Shown here one piece after another: positions 27,546-37,297 of a DNA stretch of 64,000 nucleotides. The notes under the pieces were generated by a model, which had not been told where the DNA came from, searched no databases, and was given only the letters and a program-made list of their open reading frames with translations. Source of the stretch: Streptantibioticus ferralitis (GTDB lineage Bacteria; Actinomycetota; Actinomycetes; Streptomycetales; Streptomycetaceae); NCBI RefSeq assembly GCF_029223525.1, contig NZ_JARHTQ010000018.1:108743-172742 (forward strand), in the 5' to 3' direction. The position numbers and the translations under genes are program-made. The first letter of the stretch is position 1; each line of letters opens with the position of its first letter.

Positions 27546-28162
27546 GCCTCACGGCCCGCAGGAGAGCCCCAGTTCAGCGGTCTGATCGGAGTTGTGACCC
27601 CCTTCACGGCGTGGTGCGCCAGGCAGCGGCGACGGCGGCCGCGGGCCTTCTCCCGCTCCCCGTGCACGACCGAACGTCACGTCAGGCCGAACCTTCGTCC
27701 GAGCCCGCCGTCGCCGTCGGCTCTGCAGCGGCCAACACCGGTCTGCGGCCGACCACCACCGCGCATGTGCTCGCGGTCACGCTGGCACCGGTCGCGCCCC
27801 GGCTGCGTCGCCGGGCGGGTCCCGATCCGCGCATCGGAGTGCCGGGGCCCGGGCCGGCGCAACGAGCCGACGAACTCGTGAAGGCTCACCGGCAAGTCCG
27901 GAAGCGAAGTGCACGGGAGCGAGCGCCAAGGCCCAGAGGTGTTCCCGTGCGCGGCGGGAACAACCGATCCGGTCAGCACTGTTGCACCGGCCGAGGGACC
28001 GGAGCCGCGCGGGCGGGGAACAGAGAGACCAAAAGATCGTCCGCCCCGACGCGATCCGGTCCCCCGGGTCCGCGGTACGCCCGGTCACCCGATATTGGGG
28101 CGACCGGTTATACGCCTGCCGCAGACTCGGACCGAGGCCTTTTCACACAGGAGGACGATTTC
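27546..28162. other. Stretch without a supported gene, upstream of the deacetylase
   Basis: Open frames cross this region but have no recognisable domain and no ribosome site. It should hold the promoter of the PIG-L gene; an inverted repeat at 28081-28107 is described separately. Confidence 0.4.
28081..28107. promoter_or_regulatory. Inverted repeat upstream of the PIG-L gene
   Basis: CCGGTCACCC (28081-28090) and GGGCGACCGG (28098-28107) match as inverted arms at nine of ten positions, with a 7-base spacer. The site lies 56 bases before the deacetylase start and could be an operator. Confidence 0.45.
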
Positions 28163-28996
28163 ATGAATGACTGGCCCTTGACGCTCATGGCGGTGCACGC
28201 CCACCCCGACGATGAGGCCACTGGAACGGGAGGTGTCCTCGCGCGGTACGCGGCGGAGGGCATTCGCACGGTCCTCGTGACGTGCACCGACGGCGGTTGC
28301 GGCGACGGACCGGGGGGTGTCAAGCCGGGCGATCCCGGGCACGATCCGGCAGCTGTCGCCTTGATGCGGCGTCAAGAACTTGAGGCGAGCTGCGAAGTCC
28401 TGAAGGTCAGTCATCTGGAGATGCTGGACTACGCCGACTCCGGGATGATGGGCTGGCCGTCCAATGACGCCCCGGGCTCCTTCTGGCAGACACCCGTGGA
28501 GGAGGGCGCTGCCCGACTCGCGGAACTCTTGCGACGCTACCAGCCCGATGTGGTAGTGACCTACGACGAGAACGGCTTCTACGGCCACCCCGACCACATC
28601 CAGGCAAACCGCATCACGATGGCGGCGCTGGCGATGACCGCGCTGACACCGAAGGTGTACTGGACGACGGCGCCCCGCTCGATGATGCAGCGGTTCGGGG
28701 AGGTCATGCGCGAGTTCGGTACGGACTGGCAGGAGCCGGATCCCGCTGAGGCCGCGGCGTTGGCCGAGATCGGACTCCCCGACGAGGAGATCACCACCTG
28801 GGTGGACACCACCGCGTTCGGCGGTCAGAAGTTCGATGCGCTGGCCGCTCACGCCAGCCAGGGCGAGAACATCTTCTTCCTCAGGATGGGCCAGGAGAGG
28901 TTCACCGAGTTGATGGGCGTCGAGACCTTCGTACGTGTCCAGGGCACCACCGGAGCGGCCGTGCCCGAGAACGACCTGTTCGCCGGACTGCGCTGA
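28163..28996 (+). CDS. PIG-L family deacetylase (MshB/Mca-like)
   Basis: A 277-residue zinc deacetylase/amidase; AGGAGG at 28149-28154 sets the ATG at 28163. The metal-binding motif AVHAHPDDE (10-18) and the later GFYGHPDHIQANRIT are diagnostic for LmbE/PIG-L enzymes, which remove acetyl or amide groups from GlcNAc-type substrates. MshB and Mca of the mycothiol pathway belong here, but so do antibiotic-glycoside deacetylases. No mycothiol genes or glycosyltransferases are adjacent, so the substrate stays open. Confidence 0.9.
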   Translation: MNDWPLTLMAVHAHPDDEATGTGGVLARYAAEGIRTVLVTCTDGGCGDGPGGVKPGDPGHDPAAVALMRRQELEASCEVLKVSHLEMLDYADSGMMGWPSNDAPGSFWQTPVEEGAARLAELLRRYQPDVVVTYDENGFYGHPDHIQANRITMAALAMTALTPKVYWTTAPRSMMQRFGEVMREFGTDWQEPDPAEAAALAEIGLPDEEITTWVDTTAFGGQKFDALAAHASQGENIFFLRMGQERFTELMGVETFVRVQGTTGAAVPENDLFAGLR

Positions 28997-30079
28997 TCCG
29001 CCCGCCCACCGGGGGCCAGAGAGCTCATGGTCCGTACGGCTCGATCGGGTGTGCTCGCACACCCGGAGGCTTGTTCACGTGGGTTCCGCTCCGGCGGCCC
29101 TTGATCATCAAGGTGGCCCTGCTCGGTCGCGTGGCGGTTACGAGGACGCCAGTCCCCCACCCACCCGGGCAGGGCCGTTGAGCGGGAACGTTCAACAGGG
29201 CTGGGCGGGGATCAACCGGACGGGCTGGTGGCCGGTGTCCACGCCCAGCTACGGGCCGCCCCGCACAGCCCGTCCCCGGAGCAGATGCGGGCGCCGGGTC
29301 TGTACCGATCAGCAGCGCTGGTGTGGTGACCACCCATCCGACGCGCAAACCACATACTGCACTCACGCCGTATCGATAAGCCGGTTCGTTCACTACGCAA
29401 CTACACCCGACGCAACGGCACTTGGGGTTCGTGCGGGGGTTTGATTTTGCTTTTCTGGGCGACGCATCGGCAGTTACGCCGACCGATCCGCGTGTTGTGC
29501 CGCTCGAAAATACGACTCGGATCCTGACCTGGGGTTCCTCAATCCGATGCCGCGGCCTGCACGGTGTCTGGGACGATCCTTCGCGGCCTCATCAACGAGT
29601 ACCACCACGCCGCTTGACTGAACAGCATCGCTGCGGGTCACAGCACCGAATCCTATTTCCGAGCGGCACAGCCTGCCGGCGGGTCGCATTCCCGACTTCA
29701 ACGCCTACGCCGGATCCTGTAGCGCAGGAGAGACCCGTGCCACGCCGTGGAAGCTGATGTCATGGTTCGACGCCAACGCTCCTGCGCGCCTTCCCCCGTC
29801 GTCCAACTGCAAGCAATTCTCTGTCGATTGCTCCGTGAGCCGTCCGGCGAGATGAAGGTCGTGGGCTGCGCCGTCGTGCCGTGTGAGCCCGTCGAGAGGG
29901 CCGGAGATCCTGCCAGCTGACAGGCTGCCGTGGCTGTTGTCGGTCATACGGTGGATTTGTTGACCGCGATATGGATCGCACGGAGCACGTGCTCGTCGTC
30001 GGTCAGCACGTGCTCCGGCGAGCGCCTCCACGCCCTCGTAGGCGAGTTTGCCAACGCCGCGCTCGACGATCGCCCACTA
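28997..30079. other. Gene-poor stretch with IS debris
   Basis: About 1.1 kb between the deacetylase and the convergent MDR gene without a supported gene. A transposase tail lies at 29566-29616. A minus-strand reading near 29960-30010 (EHVLTDDEHVLRAIHIAVNK) looks coding-like but has no context. The rest shows only composition-driven open frames. Confidence 0.4.
29566..29616 (+). mobile_element. Short transposase C-terminal tail
   Basis: The plus strand reads TVSGTILRGLINEYHHAA and a stop. It resembles the VLGGLINEYRYGA tail at 53729 (minus strand) and the RVLGGVISD end at 12030, so it is the last codons of an IS3-like transposase. Confidence 0.5.
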
Positions 30080-31078
30080 CTAGCTTCCGGGGACAAGGAA
30101 TACCTTCCCCTGCCTGCCTTTCTGCTCCGCCTGAATGACGGCCTCGTTGATCTCATCGAGAGAGTATTTGCGCCCGGGAGAAGTTTCCACGATACCCTCG
30201 CGCATGAGATCTATGATGTCCTGACCCAGCTGCTTTCGCTGTGCTTCTGTGAGCCTTGGTAGCCAGTATCCCAGCCAGTACACCTCCAGGATTCGGCGAC
30301 CGGCCAGGATGAAACGCGGGTCGTCACCGACGCGGATCGGCTCGCCGGTGAGAGAGCCGTAGACCAGCATGCGTCCGTCTTCGTGGAGTGACTTGAAGAT
30401 CTGCGTGCCAGTCTCTCCCACCACGGGGTCAATGGCGTATTTGATGCCCGCCGGGTCAACGACTTTGCGTACCTGTTCGTCGATCGGTCCATCGGCGGTG
30501 ACGAGCACGACATCGGCGCCGAGTCGCTCCAGTTCTTCCGCGGACTCTCGTCTGCGGACGACGTTCACGGTACGTATGCCATCCCGCTTGGCCAGTCTGA
30601 TGACCATGCGTCCGAGCTCGGACCCGGCTGCTGACTGGAGCAGCCATTCCCCTTCGGGGACCGCCAGAACATGGCGGACCATGAGAATGGCTGAGGCCGG
30701 ATTGATGACGAAGGAGGCTACTTGGTCATCGGGGATCTCGTCGGGTGCGAGGAACAAGTCGCTGGCGGGGACGACAGCGTACTCGGCCCAGTTGCCGCCT
30801 TGGCCGTTGACGACCGATACCCGTTGCCCTTCAGCTACTTCTTTTACCCCCGGCCCGAGAGCTTCAACAATGCCGACGCCTTCGAATCCGGTTGGTGCCG
30901 GAAAATGTGCTTGGACACCCGCATAGTGTCCCCGTACATAGAGGAGATCGGACGGATTTACCGGCGTCTGCAGGATGCGGACCCTCACTTGCCCTTCGCC
31001 GGGCTCGGGAATGGGTAGATCCTCGACGGTGAGGACCTCGGTCGGCTCCCCATGCTGAGCGAAACGGATAGCTTTCAT
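30080..31078 (-). CDS. MDR-family zinc-free oxidoreductase (quinone/enoyl reductase type)
   Basis: A 332-residue protein with its start at 31078 behind AGGAG. The N-terminal domain reads MKAIRFAQHGEPTEVLTVED and TGFEGVGIVEALGPGVKEVA. The nucleotide-binding loop is LLQSAAGSELGRMVIRLAKR. Instead of the usual GGVG it has GSELG, a pattern found in trans-2-enoyl-CoA reductase (MECR/ETR)-like proteins. No zinc ligands are present. It probably reduces an enone, quinone or enoyl thioester with NADPH. It stands alone, next to the malic enzyme on the same strand. Confidence 0.85.
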   Translation of the reverse strand: MKAIRFAQHGEPTEVLTVEDLPIPEPGEGQVRVRILQTPVNPSDLLYVRGHYAGVQAHFPAPTGFEGVGIVEALGPGVKEVAEGQRVSVVNGQGGNWAEYAVVPASDLFLAPDEIPDDQVASFVINPASAILMVRHVLAVPEGEWLLQSAAGSELGRMVIRLAKRDGIRTVNVVRRRESAEELERLGADVVLVTADGPIDEQVRKVVDPAGIKYAIDPVVGETGTQIFKSLHEDGRMLVYGSLTGEPIRVGDDPRFILAGRRILEVYWLGYWLPRLTEAQRKQLGQDIIDLMREGIVETSPGRKYSLDEINEAVIQAEQKGRQGKVFLVPGS

Positions 31079-31381
31079 GCTCGGCTCCTGGGCGTCGTCG
31101 CCACCGGGACAGGCAATGATGGTTGCCTTCTTCACTCTTGGCGTTCGGGGGCACGGTGCGGAAATGGGCTTCGTCGGCCCCCCTACCAGGACGAATATCC
31201 TTAGAGCCAGACTCCACGTAGCGACAATAACTCGCCTGGCCAGGAGGCGCATGTCGGGCCCTGCGTCGTGGGAAATCCGTTGGCGGCTTGCGATCACTGG
31301 CGATTGAAGCTGGTTGAGCCCCTGGATGCCATCAGCGGGGCACGTACTTGGGAAAAAAGGGCGGCCAGCAGGCCCGGCTCG
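31079..31381. other. Gap between the malic enzyme and MDR genes
   Basis: 303 bases with no supported gene. It must hold the promoter of the MDR gene on the minus strand. No clear operator is seen. Confidence 0.4.
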
Positions 31382-33091
31382 TCAGATGGCCACTACCGGA
31401 CGGTAGTTCGGCTGCCACATTGCGGCACGAACCCGGGTGTTGATGTCGTCGCCGATCGTGGTGCGCGCCACGCCGTCGCGGGCCGCGGCTCGTGCAACGG
31501 CCGTGGCCACGGCGGCAGAGGTCTGCCGCAATTGCCGCGTGGGCGGGAGCAGGGGGGCACCGGGAGCGGTGGAGTCGACCTGCTCGGCCACGGCGTGCGC
31601 GGCGGCTGTGAGCATGCCGTCGGTGATGCCGGTGGCCTGAGCGACGATGGCGCCGAGGCTGAGCCCTGGGAAGACGAACGCGTTGTTGGCCTGCCCGATC
31701 TGATAGACGGTGCTGCGGTGGGTCACGGGCGCGAAGGGACTGCCCGTGGCCACCAGAGCCCGACCGTCGGTCCATTCGAGCAGTTGGGCCGGGGTCGCCT
31801 CGGCCAGCGGCGTGGGGTTGGACATGGGCAGGATGATCGGGCGGTCGACGGAAGCGGCCATCTCACGGATCAACGGTTCGGTGAAGGCGCCGCCCTGGCC
31901 GGAGGTGCCGATGAGGACGGTCGGCTTCACCTGATGTACGAGCTCCGCCAAGGAAATTCCGCCGAGATCCGTGTCGCGAGACCAGCCGGCCACCTCGTCG
32001 GCAGCACGGGCGTACGGGTCCTGGAAGTCCCGCATGGCCATGTCCTGGGTGAGCAGACCGTGTCGGGCGACGCACCAGAGTCGCCGGGTGGCCTCGTCGG
32101 GGGTCAGCCCGGCGGATTTCATAGCATCACGCAGCTGATCGGCGACGCCGATGCCTGCTGTACCCGCGCCGAAGATCACCACCCGGTGCTCGTGGAGCGG
32201 CGTCCCGCTCGCTTGCACTCCGGACAGCACCGCCGCCAGATTCACCGCCCCCGTGCCCTGGACGTCGTCGTTGAAGGTGAGGCACCGGTTGCGGTAACGC
32301 CCCAGGATGCGCCGCGCGTTGTCCGGTCCGAAGTCCTCCCAGTGCAGAACGGCGTTGGGATAGAGGCGAGTGGCTGTCTCGACGTAGGTCTCGATGAAGG
32401 CGTCGTAGGTGTCCTGGTCGACCCTGGGGTGGCGATTGCCGAGGTAGTGCGGATCGTCCAGAAGTTCCTGCCTGTTGGTGCCCACGTCGAGGACGACGGG
32501 GATGGTGCGGGAGGGGTCGATGCCACCCGCGGCGGTGTAGACGGCCAGCTTGCCCACCGAGATGTTGATTCCGCCCACGCCCCAGTCCCCGATGCCCAGG
32601 ATCGCCTCACCGTCCGTGGCGACGATGAGGTCGACGTCGTCCGGTCCGAGTCCGCTGGCGAGCAGCGAGCTCTCGACCTCCTTGGGCGCGTCGACCGAGA
32701 GATAGATCCCTCGGGGCCGTCGGTACTCGTAGCTGTAGCGCTGGATCGCAGTGCCGACGGTGGGCGTATAGACGATGGGCAGTGTCTCGTCCAGGTGCTC
32801 GCACATCAGCCGGTAGAACAGCACTTCGTTGCGGTCGTGGAGGGAAGTCAGATTGACATTCTTGGCCAGATCACTGGGTTGTGCGAGGAACTGCGAGTAC
32901 GCCCGCGACATTTGTTGTTCCAGTGTGAGTACACGTGGCGGAATCAGCCCGATGAGGCCGAGCGACTGTCGTTCCTCCTCCGTGAATGCGGTCCCCTTGT
33001 TCAGTCGTGAATTGGCCAGCACAGCGCGCCCTCTGGCTGTCGTCTCCCACCGTTCAAGGTCCCGATTCCAACTGACCGGCTGCGTGTTCAT
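31382..33091 (-). CDS. maeA: NAD-type malic enzyme
   Basis: A 569-residue malic enzyme of the large MaeA/SfcA type (E. coli MaeA is about 565 residues). It oxidatively decarboxylates malate to pyruvate. Visible motifs: LPIVYTPTVGTAIQRYSYEY with the catalytic Tyr, ISVGKLAVYTAAGGIDP with the catalytic Lys, metal ligands in HWEDFGPDNARRILGRY and LTFNDDVQGTGAV, and the dinucleotide loop VVIFGAGTAGIGVADQL. The start at 33091 is preceded by GAAGAGG; longer frames extend into noncoding sequence. It is the only clear central-metabolism enzyme in the window. Confidence 0.95.
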   Translation of the reverse strand: MNTQPVSWNRDLERWETTARGRAVLANSRLNKGTAFTEEERQSLGLIGLIPPRVLTLEQQMSRAYSQFLAQPSDLAKNVNLTSLHDRNEVLFYRLMCEHLDETLPIVYTPTVGTAIQRYSYEYRRPRGIYLSVDAPKEVESSLLASGLGPDDVDLIVATDGEAILGIGDWGVGGINISVGKLAVYTAAGGIDPSRTIPVVLDVGTNRQELLDDPHYLGNRHPRVDQDTYDAFIETYVETATRLYPNAVLHWEDFGPDNARRILGRYRNRCLTFNDDVQGTGAVNLAAVLSGVQASGTPLHEHRVVIFGAGTAGIGVADQLRDAMKSAGLTPDEATRRLWCVARHGLLTQDMAMRDFQDPYARAADEVAGWSRDTDLGGISLAELVHQVKPTVLIGTSGQGGAFTEPLIREMAASVDRPIILPMSNPTPLAEATPAQLLEWTDGRALVATGSPFAPVTHRSTVYQIGQANNAFVFPGLSLGAIVAQATGITDGMLTAAAHAVAEQVDSTAPGAPLLPPTRQLRQTSAAVATAVARAAARDGVARTTIGDDINTRVRAAMWQPNYRPVVAI

Positions 33092-34177
33092 GGCTGCCTC
33101 TTCGCTTCCGTTCCCGCGTCGGGCGCTGGTCGGACAGCGCCACCGCATGCCTGCCGTCACCAAAGCCACGAGATCCAGACCCGCCTGTTCCCGCTCCACC
33201 ACGGGATCGTCATCTCGACACGACCGTGGATGGCCACGGCTCTTCACCCCGGCGCTGTGAGCGCGATCGCTCTTTGTGCTCCGACAATTGCGGGTCGTGT
33301 CGAGTGCGCGTGTAGTCGCCGAAAGCCGCGACTTTCACAGACGCAATGCTAGTGCGCACACGATGAGACGACGAGTTGAGGGGAGGGAACGGTGGGGACG
33401 TACCGGCCGATGTCTATGCGCAGGCGCTGTGCGTGACCCGGGATTCGAGGGCTGCCGAATGGTCGGAAATTCAAGAGGCCCCGACGACAGCGGACTCCTT
33501 GCGATGTACGCGGCGGGCAGCGGTCTGAGTGGGCTCGCCCCGGAGAGGTACGGCAACTGCGAGCCGTCTACTACCGGCTGGAGAACTGGCCGTTGGCGGT
33601 GCCCGGGAGAAGGCGTTCACCGCGCCGACAGTTCGGTCCGATACCCGCTGTCGGCGCTTGCGGCTGTTGGCCGACTGCTTCTTAGCCCTGGTAGGTGCTC
33701 CTAGAGGTGGTGTTGAGCTGTCTGAGAAACACGCGTGCTTGCCGGCGATGTGCTGTCCAGGCCCGGGAAGCCGGTGTCGATCAGCTTGTTGGAAGGCATA
33801 GCGGAGCCTGACTGCTTCTGCGTCGATGTCGTGGGCTCGCCGGGTTGCCTGAGCGGCCGGCAGGCACGGGCGTGTACGAACGCGGGTCTCCGACCTGCCG
33901 GAAGGCAAGGCAAGCCGGGATGGGGGGCGTCTATCCCTCAAAGTACACTTTGGCTAGTGTGCGACAGAGGCAAGAGTGGTATGGTTACGTCTGCCGATGT
34001 GTCGAAGTGGCCAGGATTCCCTCTAGGGCACGTATCGTGTCGCTCCAGGCCGTGGAGGGGTGGCACATTTGGAGACAGAGGCAAAGTTGCATTGGATATG
34101 GCGTGGTGCCGTAGGTTCACTCTGGTGCGCGCGTCGAGCTTCGACTTTGCCTGGTGGCGAGGTACGGAGAGGGACCC
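33092..34177. other. About 1.1 kb without a supported gene
   Basis: Between the divergent malic enzyme and flavin-reductase genes no family is recognisable on either strand. Part of it (33930-34110) is relatively A+T-rich and probably contains the promoter of the 34178 operon. A minus-strand stretch near 33810-33700 (YAFQQADRHRLPGPGQHIAG) is mildly coding-like, possibly IS debris. Confidence 0.4.
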
Positions 34178-34885
34178 ATGGACATCGACGCACAGGGGCT
34201 GGACGCAAAGTCCGCCTACAAGCTGCTCATCGGCACGATCATCCCGCGGCCTGTCGCGTGGGTCAGTACCGTATCCACAGCCGGCGTGGGAAATCTTGCT
34301 CCGATTTCCTTCTTCACCTGCGTCGGACGTAAACCTCCCAAGGTTTCGCTGTCGCTGCAGCCGCGGGAAGACGGCACACTGAAGGACAGCTTCGTCAACA
34401 TCAGGGAGACCGGCGAGTTCGTCACGAACATGGCTACGCTCCCGCAGGCGCACGCCGTGCATCGCACCGCTGTCGATTTTGCCCCCGACGTGGACGAGTT
34501 CGATATGGTGGACGTGGAGAAGGAGCCCTCAGCTCTGGTGAAGCCACCGCGGGTGAAGGGCGCACCTCTTGCCTTGGAGTGCAGGGTGGACAGGATCCTC
34601 TCGGCTCCGGACGGGCTCCACAATGTGGTGTGGGGTGAAGTCGTCAACTTTTACGTTCGCGACGACCTTTACATCAACGGCCGAATCGACTTCGGCGCGA
34701 TCGCTCCGGTCGGCCGACTCGCGGCCGAGTACACGGTCGTCAACAACACCTTTGTGCCGCCTCTCGAGCCGGATGTGCTCGCCGAGCACGCGGAGAAGCG
34801 GATGATCCGCCTGGATGGCAAGGGCGAGGAGTACTCGCCGATCGACACCGGGACCTGGTCGCCCTCGGGCGCCGTCATCGAATAG
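34178..34885 (+). CDS. Flavin reductase-like FMN-binding split-barrel protein
   Basis: A 235-residue protein; ATG 34178 follows GGAGAGGGA. It has the flavin-reductase split-barrel signature: KLLIGTIIPRPVAWVSTVST, NLAPISFFTCVGRKPPKVSL and a long tail with GRIDFGAIAPVGRLAAEYTV. Members bind FMN and supply reduced flavin or act as oxidoreductases. It heads a likely three-gene operon with the SnoaL-like gene (79 bases on) and the hydrolase at 35447. Confidence 0.88.
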   Translation: MDIDAQGLDAKSAYKLLIGTIIPRPVAWVSTVSTAGVGNLAPISFFTCVGRKPPKVSLSLQPREDGTLKDSFVNIRETGEFVTNMATLPQAHAVHRTAVDFAPDVDEFDMVDVEKEPSALVKPPRVKGAPLALECRVDRILSAPDGLHNVVWGEVVNFYVRDDLYINGRIDFGAIAPVGRLAAEYTVVNNTFVPPLEPDVLAEHAEKRMIRLDGKGEEYSPIDTGTWSPSGAVIE

Positions 34886-34964
34886 GCGGGATATCACCGC
34901 GACTGGCTCGTCGGACCTCCGCATCCGGGGCGACCGACCAGTCCCTCAAAGGAGAGAACTGAAG

Positions 34965-35450
34965 ATGCCATCAACGTCCTCGCCCGCCGCACTCGGCGAC
35001 GCTTACACGGAGATCACCAACTGGTTCTTCGAGGACTATCTGCAGCCGTGGATGACCGCTGTGGAGACCTCGAGCGACCCCTCCTTCATCGCAGACTTCT
35101 GGGGTGCCCCGCTCTGGATCGGCCTGGAAGACGGTCCGGCGGCCGTCTTCAACAGCCCCGAGGAGATCACCGGGTGGTTCAAAGACAGCTTTGACCGCCT
35201 TCAGTCCGCCGACTACACGCACACCGCGGTGCTCGACCGCCGAGTGATGATCTTTCACCGGCATGGTGGCGCGATCGACGTCATCTGGTCGCGTCGGCGC
35301 GGCGACGATTCGGAAATCGAGCGCCTCGCCGTGCACTTCATCATCGCTCGCCGCACCGACGGGTTGCGCATCGTGTCGATCGAGGGCACCAACACCGACG
35401 CGGACACACTCGATGAGGTCTGGCCGATCCACCGAGGCGACGGGCAGTGA
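34965..35450 (+). CDS. SnoaL/NTF2-like protein
   Basis: A 161-residue protein; AAAGGAGAG precedes ATG 34965. An NTF2-type cone fold is suggested by ITNWFFEDYLQPWMTAVETS, PAAVFNSPEEITGWFKDSFD and the closing strands HFIIARRTDGLRIVSIEG. No signal peptide, so cytoplasmic. Its stop overlaps the GTG of the following hydrolase (GTGA), implying coupled translation. The pair plus the flavin reductase looks like a short catabolic or tailoring operon. Confidence 0.78.
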   Translation: MPSTSSPAALGDAYTEITNWFFEDYLQPWMTAVETSSDPSFIADFWGAPLWIGLEDGPAAVFNSPEEITGWFKDSFDRLQSADYTHTAVLDRRVMIFHRHGGAIDVIWSRRRGDDSEIERLAVHFIIARRTDGLRIVSIEGTNTDADTLDEVWPIHRGDGQ

Positions 35451-36262
35451 CGCGTACAGCTCTGGAGCAGCGGTTCACCCCGTCGGGCATCCAGTACTTC
35501 CGAGTGGGTGACGGCGATGCCGGGATGATGGTCTTCGTCCACGGCTGGCGTGACAGCGCTGTGGGCTGGCAATGGACCATAGACGAGTTGGCGCGCCTTG
35601 GCGTCATCACCGACTGGCGTGTGGTCTTGGTCCAGCGTAAGGAGGTCAGCCGCCGCGACGCGGAGCATGCGGGCCTCCTGGACGACTTTGCCTCCCAGGT
35701 CGTCGAGGTCGTGCGTCATGTCGCGCGGCCACAGGAGCAAGTCGTCCTGGTCGGCCAGTCCATGGGAGGCCCCGTCGCGGAACTCGCAGCCACTCAACTG
35801 GCGGATGCGGTCAAGGGGTTGGTGCTGGTGACCCCGGCGCCGCTGGCGGGCACGCCGCTACCCGCGGACATGCTGGAGGACTTCGAGGCGGGCGCTCGCG
35901 AACTCGACCGAGTCACCGCCGCGCTGTCGCGCATGCGACTCGCCCGCAACACGTCCGACACGACGGCGTTGCACCTCGTCATCGCGACCCCGGCGGAGAG
36001 CGAACGCTCCACTCTCCAGTCCTTGGCCTCCTGGATCGGAGGTCACCCGCAGGGGCGTCGGCCCTCGCCCGTCACGGCCCCGACCCTGGTCGTGGTCACC
36101 GACGACACCTTCTTCAGCGAAGAGATGCTGCGCACCGACGTTGCCGGCCGGTTCGCCGACGCAAGTGTGGCCAAGGTCGGCGATGCCGGCCACTTCCCCT
36201 ACCTGGAGCGCCCTGAGGAACTGGCGCGTGACATCGCGGAGTTCCTCGCGAAGATCGGGTGA
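35447..36262 (+). CDS. Alpha/beta hydrolase
   Basis: A 271-residue hydrolase with a GTG start overlapping the previous stop. Triad landmarks: oxyanion region MVFVHGWRDSAVGW, nucleophile elbow VLVGQSMGGPVAELAA, an acid in LVVVTDDTFFSEEM and His in VGDAGHFPYLERPEELA. Esters, lactones or C-C bonds are possible substrates. A decayed relative lies at 37298-37813 on the other strand. Confidence 0.88.
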   Translation: MTRTALEQRFTPSGIQYFRVGDGDAGMMVFVHGWRDSAVGWQWTIDELARLGVITDWRVVLVQRKEVSRRDAEHAGLLDDFASQVVEVVRHVARPQEQVVLVGQSMGGPVAELAATQLADAVKGLVLVTPAPLAGTPLPADMLEDFEAGARELDRVTAALSRMRLARNTSDTTALHLVIATPAESERSTLQSLASWIGGHPQGRRPSPVTAPTLVVVTDDTFFSEEMLRTDVAGRFADASVAKVGDAGHFPYLERPEELARDIAEFLAKIG

Positions 36263-36379
36263 TCATCAGTCGGTTCGACTGCGCCGCCCTGACGGGCGGC
36301 GCACTCATTGGAGCACCGGACCATGGGTCGCCGCCGTCCTTCGCCGAGAGGGCGGTGCCAACCCGCGCTGCGCGCGTGG

Positions 36380-37282
36380 TCACGGTGCCAGATGCTCACG
36401 GAACCAGTCGGTGGCAGCCTTGCTCGTCGTTTCAAAGCCCGTCATGTAGGCGTCGAAGTGGTCACCGACATACATCGCCAGTCGCTTGGGCTCCAGGGCA
36501 CGCCCATACGCGGCGAGTGCGAGATCGGTGAGCGTGACCGTGTCGGTTTTCGCCACGACCATCAGCAGCGGTGTCGGTGAAACGCGCGCAATCCATGCCC
36601 CGGGCTCGTACATCTGCGCCTTGCGTGTTGACCGCAGTGTGATGTGCTCAGGTTTCTCGACGCCAGGTGGCATGGGGAAAGAGGCATGGAGCTCGTCCAT
36701 GCCCTGGGAATGGTAGGCGGCCTGCGCACCGGGGTCGAGGCTGTTGAGGAGTTGAAACTCGGGTCGGCGACCGGCCAGTTGACCGCGTTCGTCGGCGTCG
36801 AACCGCTCCTCGAGCGCCTGCTTCCGGTCCGGGGGCACACGACGAAGGCTCTGTTCGTAGCCGCTGATCGTCGGGATCTGCGCGACTGCGGCTTTGATTC
36901 GCCTGTCGGTGGCTGCCAGAACGATCGAGTGCCCGCCGGCGTAGCTCGAGCCCCAGATCCCGATCCGGTTGACGTCGACGTCGTCGAGTGTCTCCAGGAA
37001 CGAGATCGCTCGTCGCCAGTCCGCCACCTGCTGCCAGGGGTCGATGTCGCCGCGCGGCTCGCCGCCGCTCAGCCCGAACCCCCGGTGATCATGAACGAGG
37101 ACGACGAATCCCGCACGGCTGAAGCGCTCTGCATATCCTTGCAGGCCGCGGTACTTCACTCCGCCGAAGCCGTGCGCCATCGTGATCGCCGGAAAGGGAC
37201 CGTCTCCAACGGGTGGCCGAAACAACCAGGCGTGCAGTGATATGTCGTCTGCGGCAGGCACGAGTACGTCCTCGAAGTCCAT
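36380..37282 (-). CDS. Alpha/beta hydrolase, paralogue of the 19228 gene
   Basis: A 300-residue protein with AGAGGTG before its ATG at 37282. Landmarks: MAHGFGGVKYRGLQGYAERF, LVHDHRGFGLSGG, the elbow WGSSYAGGHS, acid in VVAKTDTVTLTD and His in MYVGDHFDAYMTGF. Residue-by-residue similarity to 19228-20121 is high across the full length, so the window carries two diverged copies. It starts 15 bases after the end of the pseudogene at 37298, so the two were once tandem in an operon. Confidence 0.88.
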   Translation of the reverse strand: MDFEDVLVPAADDISLHAWLFRPPVGDGPFPAITMAHGFGGVKYRGLQGYAERFSRAGFVVLVHDHRGFGLSGGEPRGDIDPWQQVADWRRAISFLETLDDVDVNRIGIWGSSYAGGHSIVLAATDRRIKAAVAQIPTISGYEQSLRRVPPDRKQALEERFDADERGQLAGRRPEFQLLNSLDPGAQAAYHSQGMDELHASFPMPPGVEKPEHITLRSTRKAQMYEPGAWIARVSPTPLLMVVAKTDTVTLTDLALAAYGRALEPKRLAMYVGDHFDAYMTGFETTSKAATDWFREHLAP

Positions 37283-37297
37283 TACCCGTTCACCTCT

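Noticed and set aside
27546..28162. Long plus-strand frame leading into the PIG-L deacetylase as an N-terminal extension
   Set aside because: AGGAGG directly before ATG 28163 and the start of homology there define the gene; the extension has no domain.
31268..33010. A 580-codon plus-strand frame opposite the malic enzyme
   Set aside because: It is the shadow of a gene with all malic-enzyme motifs intact on the minus strand.
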